NCBI RefSeq assembly: GCF_008369935.1
Contig: NZ_VTUZ01000009.1
Span: 225,788-289,787 of the forward strand
DNA: 64,000 bases
Direction of reading: 5' to 3'
DNA from: Paraburkholderia panacisoli
GTDB lineage: Bacteria; Pseudomonadota; Gammaproteobacteria; Burkholderiales; Burkholderiaceae
Position numbers and translations under genes: made by a program. Below the pieces are notes generated by a model, which saw only the letters and a program-made list of their open reading frames with translations, was not told the origin of the DNA and ran no database searches. Positions 26,090 through 34,536 of this stretch are shown here, piece after piece. The number at the start of each line of letters is the position of its first letter. Position 1 is the first letter of the stretch.

Positions 26090-29023
26090 TTATCTAGTGC
26101 ATTGTTCGAGGCTGAAGACAAAAGACTCGTAAGGTCGTCCCGTAACGTGCCTCAAACCCATTTCGCATGTGCGATTTGCCGACACATAAGCGTCAGCGGT
26201 CGTCGCATTCACATATGCTTGTTCTTCCCGTGTGGCAGAGACGACCAACTCCGGATGTAGCAGCCCCCGGTCGCCAGCGGTGCCGCAACAGGTGGCGCCA
26301 ATCGGAATGACGACCTCTTCTGCGATGTGTTGTGCTACCTGCTTGAGTTGCCCGGACAGCTTAAGATGCATCATCGCGCAGGTAGGATGCACGACAAGAC
26401 GATTAATTGGCGTGCGCACCTGCAGCTCCGGAAGGAGGCTTGCACACCAGGTTACTGAGTCGACGATTTTGAGGCGCGAGTACCTTTCGCTAAGCTCAGG
26501 TTGGAGATGCTCAGACAGGTCGTTCGCGAGACCGTGCGTACAAGACGCTGCGTCGATCACAACAGGCAAACGTCCTTCATCGGTCCACCGCAACAGCGCA
26601 CCCGCAATCGAAGTTGCCATAAAACGATACGCGTCAGCGTATCCCTTTGAACTGAACGGCGTCGCGCAGCAGAATCCCTTTACGTCTGGCGGAATCCACA
26701 ACTTCTTCCCTCCTCGATCTGAGACACGGACGAGCGCCTCCTGAATCGATATTGCGTCGCCAGGGGAGTCTGGATCACGCCCGAATATTCGATTGACGCA
26801 AGCAGTGAAATAGACGGCGTCGGCGCCTTCGCGGAACGTCTCCGGCATACGGGTCGCTGCCGGCTTGGGCATCGGTCCCGGGACGGTCGGTAAAATGTCG
26901 CTGCTAACAAATTTGCGCGCCGTGTCTGTCAACGCTTTCACCGACGCCCAACCTAAGGTATTGCCGAGATACTTTGCCCCACCCAGCGCTACGCTACTAA
27001 CCCGCTCGACGGTGGCCCAATTCTTGGCGACAGACAGGGCAATGCTCTCCGAGGTTTCGGTTTGCGCGCGCCGCCGAAACTCGCGCATCAGTTCTCCAGT
27101 ATTGATTTCAATGGGACACGGCAGCGAACAGGTTCCATCACCGGCACACGTCTGTATGGCATCGTATTGATATTGCTCCTGGAGCCGTCTCAGGACTGGG
27201 GAATTCTCCGGCTGGCGTGCCATCTCACGACGCACGACGATACGCTGTCGCGGCGTCATGGAGACATTTCGACTCGGACATACAGGCTCGCAAAAACCGC
27301 ACTCGATGCACTGACTGGCGTCGGAAACCTCATCTATCGGGGGCTGGGTTTTGAGATTTTTCAGATGAATTTCCTTGTCCCTGGTAAGCATCACGTTCGG
27401 TGCAAGAACGCCACGCGGGTCGGCGAGTTGCTTGACTCGCCACATGACGCTCGTCGCCCGCTCGCCCCATTCGTGCTCGATAAATGGCGCCATATTCAAT
27501 CCGGTTCCATGCTCTGCTTTAAGGGACCCGTTGTATTTGTCTACCACGAGGACGACGAGCTCCTCCATGAACCTCGAATATCTCGCCTTGTCGCTGTCCT
27601 GATCCAGCCGGACGACAAGAGAGAAATGCAGATTCCCGTGCGCCGCATGCCCTGCGACGCCTGGCATAAACCCGTGTTTTCGCAGAAGATCCTGCAGGTC
27701 ATGCACCGCATCTGCCAGAAGCGCTGGGGGAAAACAAACGTCCTCGGTGATAAGCAACGAGCCCTGCATTCGCAATTTTCCAATCAAACCCAACAGACCT
27801 TCCCGCACGTGCCACGCCAGTTCGATGGCCTCGGCACGACTCGTAAAGGTCAAATCTCCCAGCAGGGTTACCCGGTCTGTCAGGTGCATGACGCGAGCCT
27901 GCTTTTCAGTTAGGCTCTGCTCGTCGCTGGCGCCTAACTCCACCAGCAATGCCGCCGCCTCTATGTCAAGAGTCTTCCAGTATTCAGGCGTCCCGGGAAA
28001 TGCCGCGGCCGCGGCCCGCAGGGCCGGTGCGATCATCAATTCGACGGCGTCGGCACCGAGCGCAACCAGACCTGGCACAAGCGCGATCGCATCGTTAATT
28101 GAGGGAACGGCAATCCATGCGACGCTCGTGACCGCCGGAAGCGCAACGGTATCGAATGTTGCGTCCGAGATGAATCCAAGGGTCCCTTCGGAGCCCACCA
28201 TAAGACGACGGAATATCTCCAGGGGAGTGTGACCGTCGAGGAAAGCGTCAAGCCGGTAGCCGTGGGTGTTTCGGATGGAGTATTTGCGACGGATTTTCTC
28301 GACCAGTTCGTCATCCGCGAGAATCTCCGCGCGCAGCGTCATCAACCCTTGCGCGAGCTCAGGTTCGTTGGTCTGAAAATATCGTTCAGCGTCCGGGTCT
28401 GATGTATCTATTTTGGTCCCGGATGGAAGCACGAACGTAAGCGCATTGACGGTACGGTATGCATTCTGAGACAAAGTGCATCGCATGCCTCCAGAATTGT
28501 TTGCAATTACGCCACCGAGCGTGCACGCTCCTGAGCTCGCTGGATCTGGCCCAATCTTGCGGCCGTGAGGCGCCAAATGAGCATTTGCCTGGGAAAGAAT
28601 GGTTCCGGCGCCGGCCTTCAGGCTGACGCCGCCCGCTCCAATGTGCTTGATACCGCTGAAGTACTTGCGCACGTCGATGAGGAGGCCATCTGACTGTGCT
28701 TGTCCGTTCAGACTTGTCCCCGCAGAGCGAAACGTGGCGTGCCGACCTGACTGAGCACAGAAGCGAAGGATTTTTGCCACGTCGTCTGAATCGTGGGGGA
28801 CGACCACTACTTGCGGAATCAAGCGATATGGGCTCGCGTCCGACGCATAGCGGACGAGGTCAACCAGTCGATGCAATACGCGTTCTGGCCCGAGCAGTTG
28901 CTCCAGAGCCTGCCTCAACGCCGGGGGCGTTCCGTCACAGAGTTCCTCAGGTACCGCGTCTGGCAATGCGTGGCCCTGCGGTCGCCCCACTTTTGCCGGA
29001 TCCACAGAAAGAAGTTTTTGCAT
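26090..29023 (-). CDS. FAD-binding and 4Fe-4S oxidoreductase (GlcD-GlcF fusion, D-2-hydroxyacid dehydrogenase type)
   Basis: A 977-residue fusion. Residues ~60-260 form the PCMH FAD domain (VVVVPHDSDDVAKILRF, RSAGTSLNGQ). Residues ~260-560 form the FAD-linked oxidase C domain (KAEHGTGLNMAPFIEHEWGE). Ferredoxin centres lie at about 572-582 (CIECGFCEPVC) and 626-636 (CAGDGTCSLPC). Two CCG-type domains follow (CVNRIFG...GFCCATPF and HPTCAMMHLKL...GATCCGTAGD). Related enzymes oxidise D-lactate, glycolate or D-2-hydroxyglutarate and pass electrons to quinone at the membrane. I preferred ATG 29023 to a TTG twelve codons earlier; neither has a clear SD. Followed by the FAH gene and preceded by a BASS transporter, all on one strand. 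Confidence 0.88.
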   Translation of the reverse strand: MQKLLSVDPAKVGRPQGHALPDAVPEELCDGTPPALRQALEQLLGPERVLHRLVDLVRYASDASPYRLIPQVVVVPHDSDDVAKILRFCAQSGRHATFRSAGTSLNGQAQSDGLLIDVRKYFSGIKHIGAGGVSLKAGAGTILSQANAHLAPHGRKIGPDPASSGACTLGGVIANNSGGMRCTLSQNAYRTVNALTFVLPSGTKIDTSDPDAERYFQTNEPELAQGLMTLRAEILADDELVEKIRRKYSIRNTHGYRLDAFLDGHTPLEIFRRLMVGSEGTLGFISDATFDTVALPAVTSVAWIAVPSINDAIALVPGLVALGADAVELMIAPALRAAAAAFPGTPEYWKTLDIEAAALLVELGASDEQSLTEKQARVMHLTDRVTLLGDLTFTSRAEAIELAWHVREGLLGLIGKLRMQGSLLITEDVCFPPALLADAVHDLQDLLRKHGFMPGVAGHAAHGNLHFSLVVRLDQDSDKARYSRFMEELVVLVVDKYNGSLKAEHGTGLNMAPFIEHEWGERATSVMWRVKQLADPRGVLAPNVMLTRDKEIHLKNLKTQPPIDEVSDASQCIECGFCEPVCPSRNVSMTPRQRIVVRREMARQPENSPVLRRLQEQYQYDAIQTCAGDGTCSLPCPIEINTGELMREFRRRAQTETSESIALSVAKNWATVERVSSVALGGAKYLGNTLGWASVKALTDTARKFVSSDILPTVPGPMPKPAATRMPETFREGADAVYFTACVNRIFGRDPDSPGDAISIQEALVRVSDRGGKKLWIPPDVKGFCCATPFSSKGYADAYRFMATSIAGALLRWTDEGRLPVVIDAASCTHGLANDLSEHLQPELSERYSRLKIVDSVTWCASLLPELQVRTPINRLVVHPTCAMMHLKLSGQLKQVAQHIAEEVVIPIGATCCGTAGDRGLLHPELVVSATREEQAYVNATTADAYVSANRTCEMGLRHVTGRPYESFVFSLEQCTR

Positions 29024-29275
29024 TCTCGAACTTGGTAAGGATGGAAATGGAATCAACAAGATATGTTGGGTAGACGCGGTGAAGGCTCTGTGAAATTGAC
29101 GGGCGTAGACTACCTGTTTGGCTTAAGAGTAGTTATCCTTATCAGATAACTTTCTCGATTGCAGCAGAGACAGTCCAATCATGCCATGTGGCGAACCGTC
29201 AAAGTCCCGGATTTCGCTGCCGCCATTTCTTTCTCTACTCGTGCCGTTTTCGTTGAGTGGCTTCGTGTTGGACTT

Positions 29276-30154
29276 TTATTTTGACATCGCGAGTGCAGCG
29301 ACCGGACGGCGCCGTACCCACCAACCGAAGGCCGCTGCCGTGAAGAACATCAGCAGTCCGTAGATGGCAGGTGCAATGGACATGGCGTCGTTCCTCAACA
29401 CGACTAGGGCAAGGTAGATAGCCAAAGTGCTGTTGTGCAGACCGATCTCGAAGGCGATGGCGCGGTTCTGCCCTTCGGTCAGGCGGGTGAGTTTGCCGGC
29501 GAAATAGCCCACCAGCATGCTGGCGACATTGAAGACCAGTGTGGCCGTGCCGACAACCTGGAAGTTGCTAGAAAGCACCGCCCATTCGCGGATGACGACC
29601 ACGACGATCAGCAGCGTTAGAATCAGCGAGGACGCGATTTTCACCGGCTTGTCCATCTTGATCGAAAAGCGCGGAAACCTGGAGTGGATGAACATCCCGA
29701 TGGCGACCGGCGTGAGGACCATCACGATCACTTCCAGCGTCTTTTGAAACTGCAGGGGGATATACGCCTGGCTGCCCATGAAGCTGCTCAGCGCGAAGTT
29801 GACGATGAAGGGAATGCTGACAATGGACAGCACACTGTTGATCGCGGTCAGCGAGATGTTCAGCGCCACGTCGCCCTTGAACAGATGCGAATATAGGTTC
29901 GCGGTGATGCCGCCGGGGGATGCGGCCAGCAGCATCATGCCCACCGCCAATTCAGCGGACAAGCCGAGCGACTTGCAGAGGAAATAGCAGAGGGCAGGCA
30001 GCAGCAGCGTCTGGCAGAGCAGCCCGATTAGAATCGCCTTGGGTTGCACCAGGATGCGCTTGAAATCCTCCATTCGAAGGTGCAGGCCAAGGCCCAGCAT
30101 GATGATGGCCAAGGCCAAGGGAAGGCCGATGGTGGTTAGCGCGCTTGCTTGCAT
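29276..30154 (-). CDS. Bile acid:sodium symporter (BASS) family transporter
   Basis: A 292-residue inner-membrane protein with nine to ten hydrophobic segments. Family marks include LAASPGGITANLYSHLFKGD (discontinuous helix 4 region) and FEIGLHNSTLAIYLAL (helix 9 region). BASS proteins take up organic anions with sodium; bacterial ones import diverse acids such as pantoate or 2-oxoacids. Position upstream of the D-2-hydroxyacid dehydrogenase and FAH genes on the same strand suggests it imports their substrate. GGAAGAAG precedes the ATG. Confidence 0.85.
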   Translation of the reverse strand: MQASALTTIGLPLALAIIMLGLGLHLRMEDFKRILVQPKAILIGLLCQTLLLPALCYFLCKSLGLSAELAVGMMLLAASPGGITANLYSHLFKGDVALNISLTAINSVLSIVSIPFIVNFALSSFMGSQAYIPLQFQKTLEVIVMVLTPVAIGMFIHSRFPRFSIKMDKPVKIASSLILTLLIVVVVIREWAVLSSNFQVVGTATLVFNVASMLVGYFAGKLTRLTEGQNRAIAFEIGLHNSTLAIYLALVVLRNDAMSIAPAIYGLLMFFTAAAFGWWVRRRPVAALAMSK

Positions 30155-30417
30155 GTCTCTTCTTCCTTGAACCGCGAAGGCACGTTTGGGTGGGGGGGTG
30201 AATGCGACAACCGTGGACAGCCAGGCAAGAAGCTTCTGAGTACGGCGCGCGGTATCTAATCATAGAAATCGGAGCGCGATCATGACTGTCCGATGTTTAC
30301 GATCCAGGGGTATGCCCTAACAGGCTGTTGAATTTGGGTCCCGTGCTAACGGGGCTTGAGGGACAGGCGTTATGGATATTGTGTTCATGATCTTTGGCAG
30401 CGGATGCGATGCGCTGA

Positions 30418-30921
30418 ATGGATGAAATGCAGGAACCCATGTTCACGACGGTCAAGCTGGAGGATTTCGCCCCGGCGGATCACCCGTTGCGGCCGATGCG
30501 GCTGCTAGTGAACGAAGCATTGAAACGGCTCAACGGGCTGTTCAGCGTGATCTATGCGGACACCGGCCGGACATCGATTGCGCCCGAGAAGCTGCTGCGT
30601 GTGCTGCTGTTGCAGGTGTTCTACTCGGTGCGCAGCGAGCGCATGCTGATGGAGCAAATGCGTTACAACGTGCTGTTCCGATGGTTCGTCGGGCTGGCGA
30701 TCGAGGACGCCGTGTTGGACCACCCGGTGTTCTCGAAGAACCGCGACCGACTGCTGGAGCATGAAGCCGTGGAAGCGTTCTTCACTGAAGTCATGAGCCT
30801 GGCGGACAAGCGGGGCCGGCTGTCGAGACACCATCTCTCGGTGGACGGCACGCCGATTCAGGCATGGGCCAGCCACAAGAGCTTCCATGCGAAGCACGGC
30901 TCGCAGCAACGATACGCGTGA
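30418..30921 (+). pseudogene. IS5-family transposase, 3' truncated
   Basis: The N-terminal 150 residues of an IS5/IS1182-type transposase are intact (MDEMQEPMFTTVKLEDFAPA, IAPEKLLRVLLLQVFYSVRS, DHPVFSKNRDRLLEHEAVEA, LSVDGTPIQAWASHKSF) and then end abruptly at about 30890, where LysR-derived sequence begins on the other strand. The left end with CAGGCTGTTGAA (about 30321) looks like the terminal repeat. The right half and right end are gone. Confidence 0.75.
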
Positions 30922-30934
30922 GTCGAGTACGAAT

Positions 30935-31349
30935 CCGGATGGATGGTTTCGCCGAGCGCGCCAGCGCCTTGTAACTGCTCGAGTGCGTGCCAGGTGGCCA
31001 TGCGAAGACGGTCCGTGACACGCACTTCTCCAGCGAGGCGTTGGTCCACGCCTTGTGCCTGCCGCACGAGATCGACCGCCAATTTCTCCATTTTTTCGGC
31101 CGTACGCAGCGCGACCTCGCCCACCGAAGTCGGCACATACCCGCCAGATTTGCGCAGGAAGAGCGTCGAGCCGAGCGCACGTTCGAGCGTCGCGAGGCGC
31201 CTGCCTACCGTCGCCTGATCGACACCATCAATCCGCGCGGCGCCGCGCAGGCTTCGCTCCCCGGAAAATGGCGAGAAAGATACCGGGGGGGCATCCCAGT
31301 TCAAGGCAGCCTCCAGCAGTGATGCAAATTTGCATCGGTGGTCATGCAT
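30935..31349 (-). pseudogene. LysR-family regulator, N-terminal remnant
   Basis: Readable HTH: SLRGAARIDGVDQATVGRRL, ATLERALGSTLFLRKSGGYV, PTSVGEVALRTAEKMEKLAV. The segment before it shows a frame disturbance (expected FLAIFR-type helix readable in another frame near 31270), and the effector domain is missing because the gene ends at the truncated IS5-type element. It stood divergent from the quinone oxidoreductase gene and was probably its regulator. Confidence 0.7.
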
Positions 31350-31458
31350 ATTGCTGCGTGAATCCATCATGCCCCAAACATATACTCACCTCATCGTCGC
31401 AGTACGCAGAAGCGCACCAGCCCAACGATTACTACCAAACTCTGTTGAGAGATTCCCT

Positions 31459-32490
31459 ATGTCCGACGCTCTTTGCCATACGCCCACCGAAATGACGGCA
31501 ATCGAAATCATCCAGCCAGGCGGCCCTGAAGTGCTGGTTCCGACGAAGCGCCCTGTACCGCGCCCGGAAGCTGACGAGGTGTTGATCCGCGTTCATGCAG
31601 CAGGCGTGAATGGCCCCGACGTGTACCAGCGCAAGGGGCTGTACAACCCGCCGCCGGGTGCATCGGACATTCCAGGGCTCGAAGTTGCCGGTGAGGTCGT
31701 TGAAGTAGGCTCCGCTGTGCGTCGCTTCAAGCGTGGCGATCTGGTCTGCGCACTGGTGACGGGCGGTGGTTATGCGGAGTACGCACTTGCCAATCACAAT
31801 GTCACGATGAAGCTGCCGCCCGGTCTCGATGTGTCCGAGGCGGCGGCGATGCCAGAAACGTTCATGACCGTGTGGCTTAATCTCATCCAGCGCGGCAAAC
31901 TGCAGGCCGGCGAATCTGTGCTCATTCACGGCGGCGCCTCGGGTATCGGCACGACCGCAACAATGATTGCGAAAGCGATGGGCGCGTCGAAGATCATGAC
32001 CACTGTCGGCTCCGAAGCGCAGCGCGAGGCAAGCCTGCGGCTGGGCGCGGACCACGCGATCAACTACCTCGAAGAGGATTTCGTGACGAAGGTTGACGAA
32101 TTCACGGGCGGTAAAGGCGTGGACGTGATTCTCGACATCATTGCGGGCGATTACGTGGCGCGAAACTACAAGGCTGCGGCAATGAATGGCCGCATCCTGC
32201 AAGTGAGCGTGCTTAAAGGGCCAGCAAAGGATCTCGACCTGTTCCCGTTGATGGCCAAACGCCTCACCCACGTCGGCTCAACGCTGCGCTCGCGTACACA
32301 TGAAGAAAAGGCCGAAATCATTGCTGAGCTTGAACAGCAAGTGTGGCCGCACATCGAAGCGGGACGGGTCAAGCCGCACGTGTATCGAACCTTTGCGCTG
32401 GAAGACGCGCGTGGGGCTCATGAGTTGATCGACTCGGGTGTTCACATCGGAAAAGTCGTGCTGACTACCGCCGCGCATCGCGCGGCGTGA
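31459..32490 (+). CDS. NADPH:quinone oxidoreductase (zinc-free MDR family)
   Basis: A 343-residue medium-chain dehydrogenase/reductase of the QOR/PIG3 type: VHAAGVNGPDVYQRKGLYNP at the N-terminus, the NADPH-binding LIHGGASGIGTTATMIAKAM, and no catalytic-zinc ligands. PIG3-type proteins reduce quinones by one electron. Start ATG 31459 gives the usual family N-terminus (MTAIEIIQPGGPEVL just after a short leader). A perfect terminator hairpin follows. Its likely LysR regulator upstream is broken, so its control may be altered. Confidence 0.85.
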   Translation: MSDALCHTPTEMTAIEIIQPGGPEVLVPTKRPVPRPEADEVLIRVHAAGVNGPDVYQRKGLYNPPPGASDIPGLEVAGEVVEVGSAVRRFKRGDLVCALVTGGGYAEYALANHNVTMKLPPGLDVSEAAAMPETFMTVWLNLIQRGKLQAGESVLIHGGASGIGTTATMIAKAMGASKIMTTVGSEAQREASLRLGADHAINYLEEDFVTKVDEFTGGKGVDVILDIIAGDYVARNYKAAAMNGRILQVSVLKGPAKDLDLFPLMAKRLTHVGSTLRSRTHEEKAEIIAELEQQVWPHIEAGRVKPHVYRTFALEDARGAHELIDSGVHIGKVVLTTAAHRAA

Positions 32491-32528
32491 TACGGCGCAA
32501 CGCCGCCTGAATCAGCAAATCTATCGTT

Positions 32529-32560
32529 AGCTGGCTCGCGTCTAAGCGAGCCAGCTTCTT
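32529..32560 (+). terminator. Terminator after the quinone oxidoreductase gene
   Basis: AGCTGGCTCGC and GCGAGCCAGCT form a perfect 11-bp stem with a six-base loop, followed by TCTT. It lies 39 bases after the stop codon. Confidence 0.75.
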
Positions 32561-32793
32561 CGACTCACTGTTGGGCTGGACGAGTCGACGCGCGGGTAGT
32601 CGAGGAAGAGCTCAAACGGTAGGTGTCAGCCCCACAGATCGTATTGATCTGCCCGAGGCACGGATCCGCTGGAATCGCGAAGATGCCCTTTTTACCGGTG
32701 TCACTGGCACCTTCTGAGTGGAAGGGCTGACCGTGTGCCCCTTGCATCCGACTCCCTCAACGTGACAAAGCACTCTCGAGGCGTGGTAGCACC

Positions 32794-33504
32794 ATGAATC
32801 AACCGCGAACCTTTGCTGAAAACCCATGGTTCCAAAGCCTGCCCCCGGCCGAAGTCGACGCATTGCTGAGCGCCGCTACGCCGAGGCAGCTGACCCAAGG
32901 TGAATTTCTCTACCGCCAAGGCGACATAATCGGGGCCTCCCAGGCGGCGTTCTTCGGCGTCGCATGCGGACTACTCAAGTTGTGCATCCTGCATCCCGAT
33001 GGCAACGAGGCGATCCTGACGATCACCGAGCCCGGCAATTGGGTCGGCGAGGTCGCGCTGCTCGATCGCATGCGCCGGGCGCACACGGCCATCGCGCCAG
33101 TGGATACGGAACTCTTGACCGTAACTGCCGGCAAGTTCAATGAATTGATGCAGCGCGCGCCTTTCGCCCATGCCATCGCGAAGCTGGTGGCGGGTCGTTT
33201 GCGGATGACCTACGGCTTGATGAGCGACTCAGCCTTGCAAAGCAAACAGGAGCGCGTCGCGCGCCGCCTGCTCTTGCTGGCGCGGGGCGACATGACAGAA
33301 AGCGCCGACGAGCGATGCATCATCACCACTTCGCAAGACACGCTTGCCATGATGCTGAACATCAGCCGGCCAACGCTCAACAAGGAGTTGCAGGCGTTGG
33401 TGAAGCTCGGTGCCATCGCGTTGCGGTACGGACACATCGAGATACGGGACATGCCGCTGCTTCAGCAAAAAGGACAGGGTACCGCGGGCCAGAAAAAGCG
33501 GTGA
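32794..33504 (+). CDS. Crp/Fnr-family transcriptional regulator
   Basis: A 236-residue regulator with a cNMP-binding jelly roll (residues ~15-135; FLYRQGDIIGASQAAFFGVA, EPGNWVGEVALLDRMRRAHT) and a C-terminal Crp-type HTH (TSQDTLAMMLNISRPTLNKE). The canonical cAMP-binding pattern is only partly kept and there are no N-terminal cysteines for an FNR iron-sulfur centre. No target is obvious; about 230 bases of non-coding DNA precede it. Confidence 0.85.
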   Translation: MNQPRTFAENPWFQSLPPAEVDALLSAATPRQLTQGEFLYRQGDIIGASQAAFFGVACGLLKLCILHPDGNEAILTITEPGNWVGEVALLDRMRRAHTAIAPVDTELLTVTAGKFNELMQRAPFAHAIAKLVAGRLRMTYGLMSDSALQSKQERVARRLLLLARGDMTESADERCIITTSQDTLAMMLNISRPTLNKELQALVKLGAIALRYGHIEIRDMPLLQQKGQGTAGQKKR

Positions 33505-33560
33505 CGTCCGGCACGCCCCCATTTTGCGTGTGCTCCAGTGCGTGGCGGTCCGCTTACAGC

Positions 33561-33716
33561 TTACAGCACCGTGATCTCGTCACTGAGAAGTACAACGCAG
33601 ATGATGATTGGCTCATTGAGAACAAGAGCTTTTCCATAGATCAGGCCCAAGCAATCGCTCGCGCCATGTGCGATTTGATAGATGAGAAGACGACGAACGT
33701 CTCTACGGCAATGAGG
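33561..33716 (+). other. Protein-like fragment of unknown family
   Basis: One frame reads LQHRDLVTEKYNADDDWLIE, NKSFSIDQAQAIARAMCDLI, DEKTTNVSTAMRD, with normal protein composition. It has no start codon of its own and merges into nonsense on both sides. It is a broken gene piece between Crp and the IS6-type remnant. Confidence 0.35.
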
Positions 33717-33933
33717 GACTCGCGATCTGGACCCGAAAGCTGGCCACCGACATTCGAAGACGGTGGCCACGAAACGCCCGGGCGTCTAACTCCTCCATTG
33801 CCGCCCAACTTCCCGATTGCAATGTTCGCGATAAGAATCTGGACATTACAGATATGAAGTCGCAGCTCGATCGGCAGAAGCCTAATGGTTGTGTCGCGAT
33901 AACACAAATCAAGCGATAGAATTCACGAATGAG

Positions 33934-34200
33934 TAGGAATGCTTACATGATCAGCGAATAGAATTGCTCCGCTGCGGTGTTTGTGCCGTCGTCGTTCTGC
34001 ATCAGCTCTTTGCGGATCATGTGCGCGATTTCGATGCCGGACAGGATGATGCGTGCGCAGCGGAAATCCTTGAACCCCATCATCGATCTGATGATGCGTT
34101 TGATGGCGCAGTGGTCCTGCTCGGGCAGATGAAGAGTGACGGGGGTCGGCATAGTTCAGTCGCCTAGCAGTTGTGCGATCTTGCGAAATAAGCATTCCTA
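33934..34200. mobile_element. 267-bp IS6-type deletion derivative with both ends (MITE-like)
   Basis: The ends are a 12-bp perfect inverted repeat: TAGGAATGCTTA at 33934-33945 and TAAGCATTCCTA at 34189-34200. Between them only the last ~70 codons of an IS6-type transposase remain. The left repeat contains the transposase stop codon. This is the structure of an element that lost its interior but kept both ends. Confidence 0.6.
33943..34152 (-). pseudogene. C-terminal remnant of an IS6-family transposase
   Basis: VTLHLPEQDHCAIKRIIRSM, MGFKDFRCARIILSGIEIAH and MIRKELMQNDDGTNTAAEQF match the end of IS6-type transposases (DHRAIKRR...MGFK.F..A...L.GIE..HM..KGQ). The catalytic residues upstream are absent. 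Confidence 0.75.
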
Positions 34201-34203
34201 TTC

Positions 34204-34401
34204 GTGCCGTCTCGACTTTTCCTGATTTTCTTTACCGCGACAGATGCGATCCTGGATGGCCTGGCAGGACTCTGGCCTTATTTCTGGCAGCTGGTGGCGA
34301 TGCAGGTGCGCGCGTGGCTGGTTGCGCGGCCACCGGCGCGTTTGCTGTTGATACAAGTGGGGTTGTCGCTGGCGGCAGTGCTGCTCATCGGTGTCTCGTA
34401 G
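34204..34401 (+). CDS. Small hydrophobic hypothetical protein, doubtful
   Basis: A 65-residue frame from GTG with two hydrophobic stretches (LFLIFFTATDAILDGLAGLW and LLLIQVGLSLAAVLLIGVS). It starts four bases after the end of the IS6-type derivative and has no ribosome site, so it may be the tail of a membrane-protein gene that the element cut. Confidence 0.3.
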   Translation: MPSRLFLIFFTATDAILDGLAGLWPYFWQLVAMQVRAWLVARPPARLLLIQVGLSLAAVLLIGVS

Positions 34402-34536
34402 TACAGCTTGCCGGCGCGGCACCCGGCACCGCTACGTTTTTCAGTGGCGATCAACGTCGATCTTTTTGACCATTGATCTGCGCGGCGCAATCAGGCGGTA
34501 ACCGCTAGAATTGCGGCTTTAGCCCGGAATACGCCA

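Noticed and set aside
31432..32271. A 279-codon minus-strand frame
   Set aside because: Antisense of the quinone oxidoreductase; no motif and biased composition.
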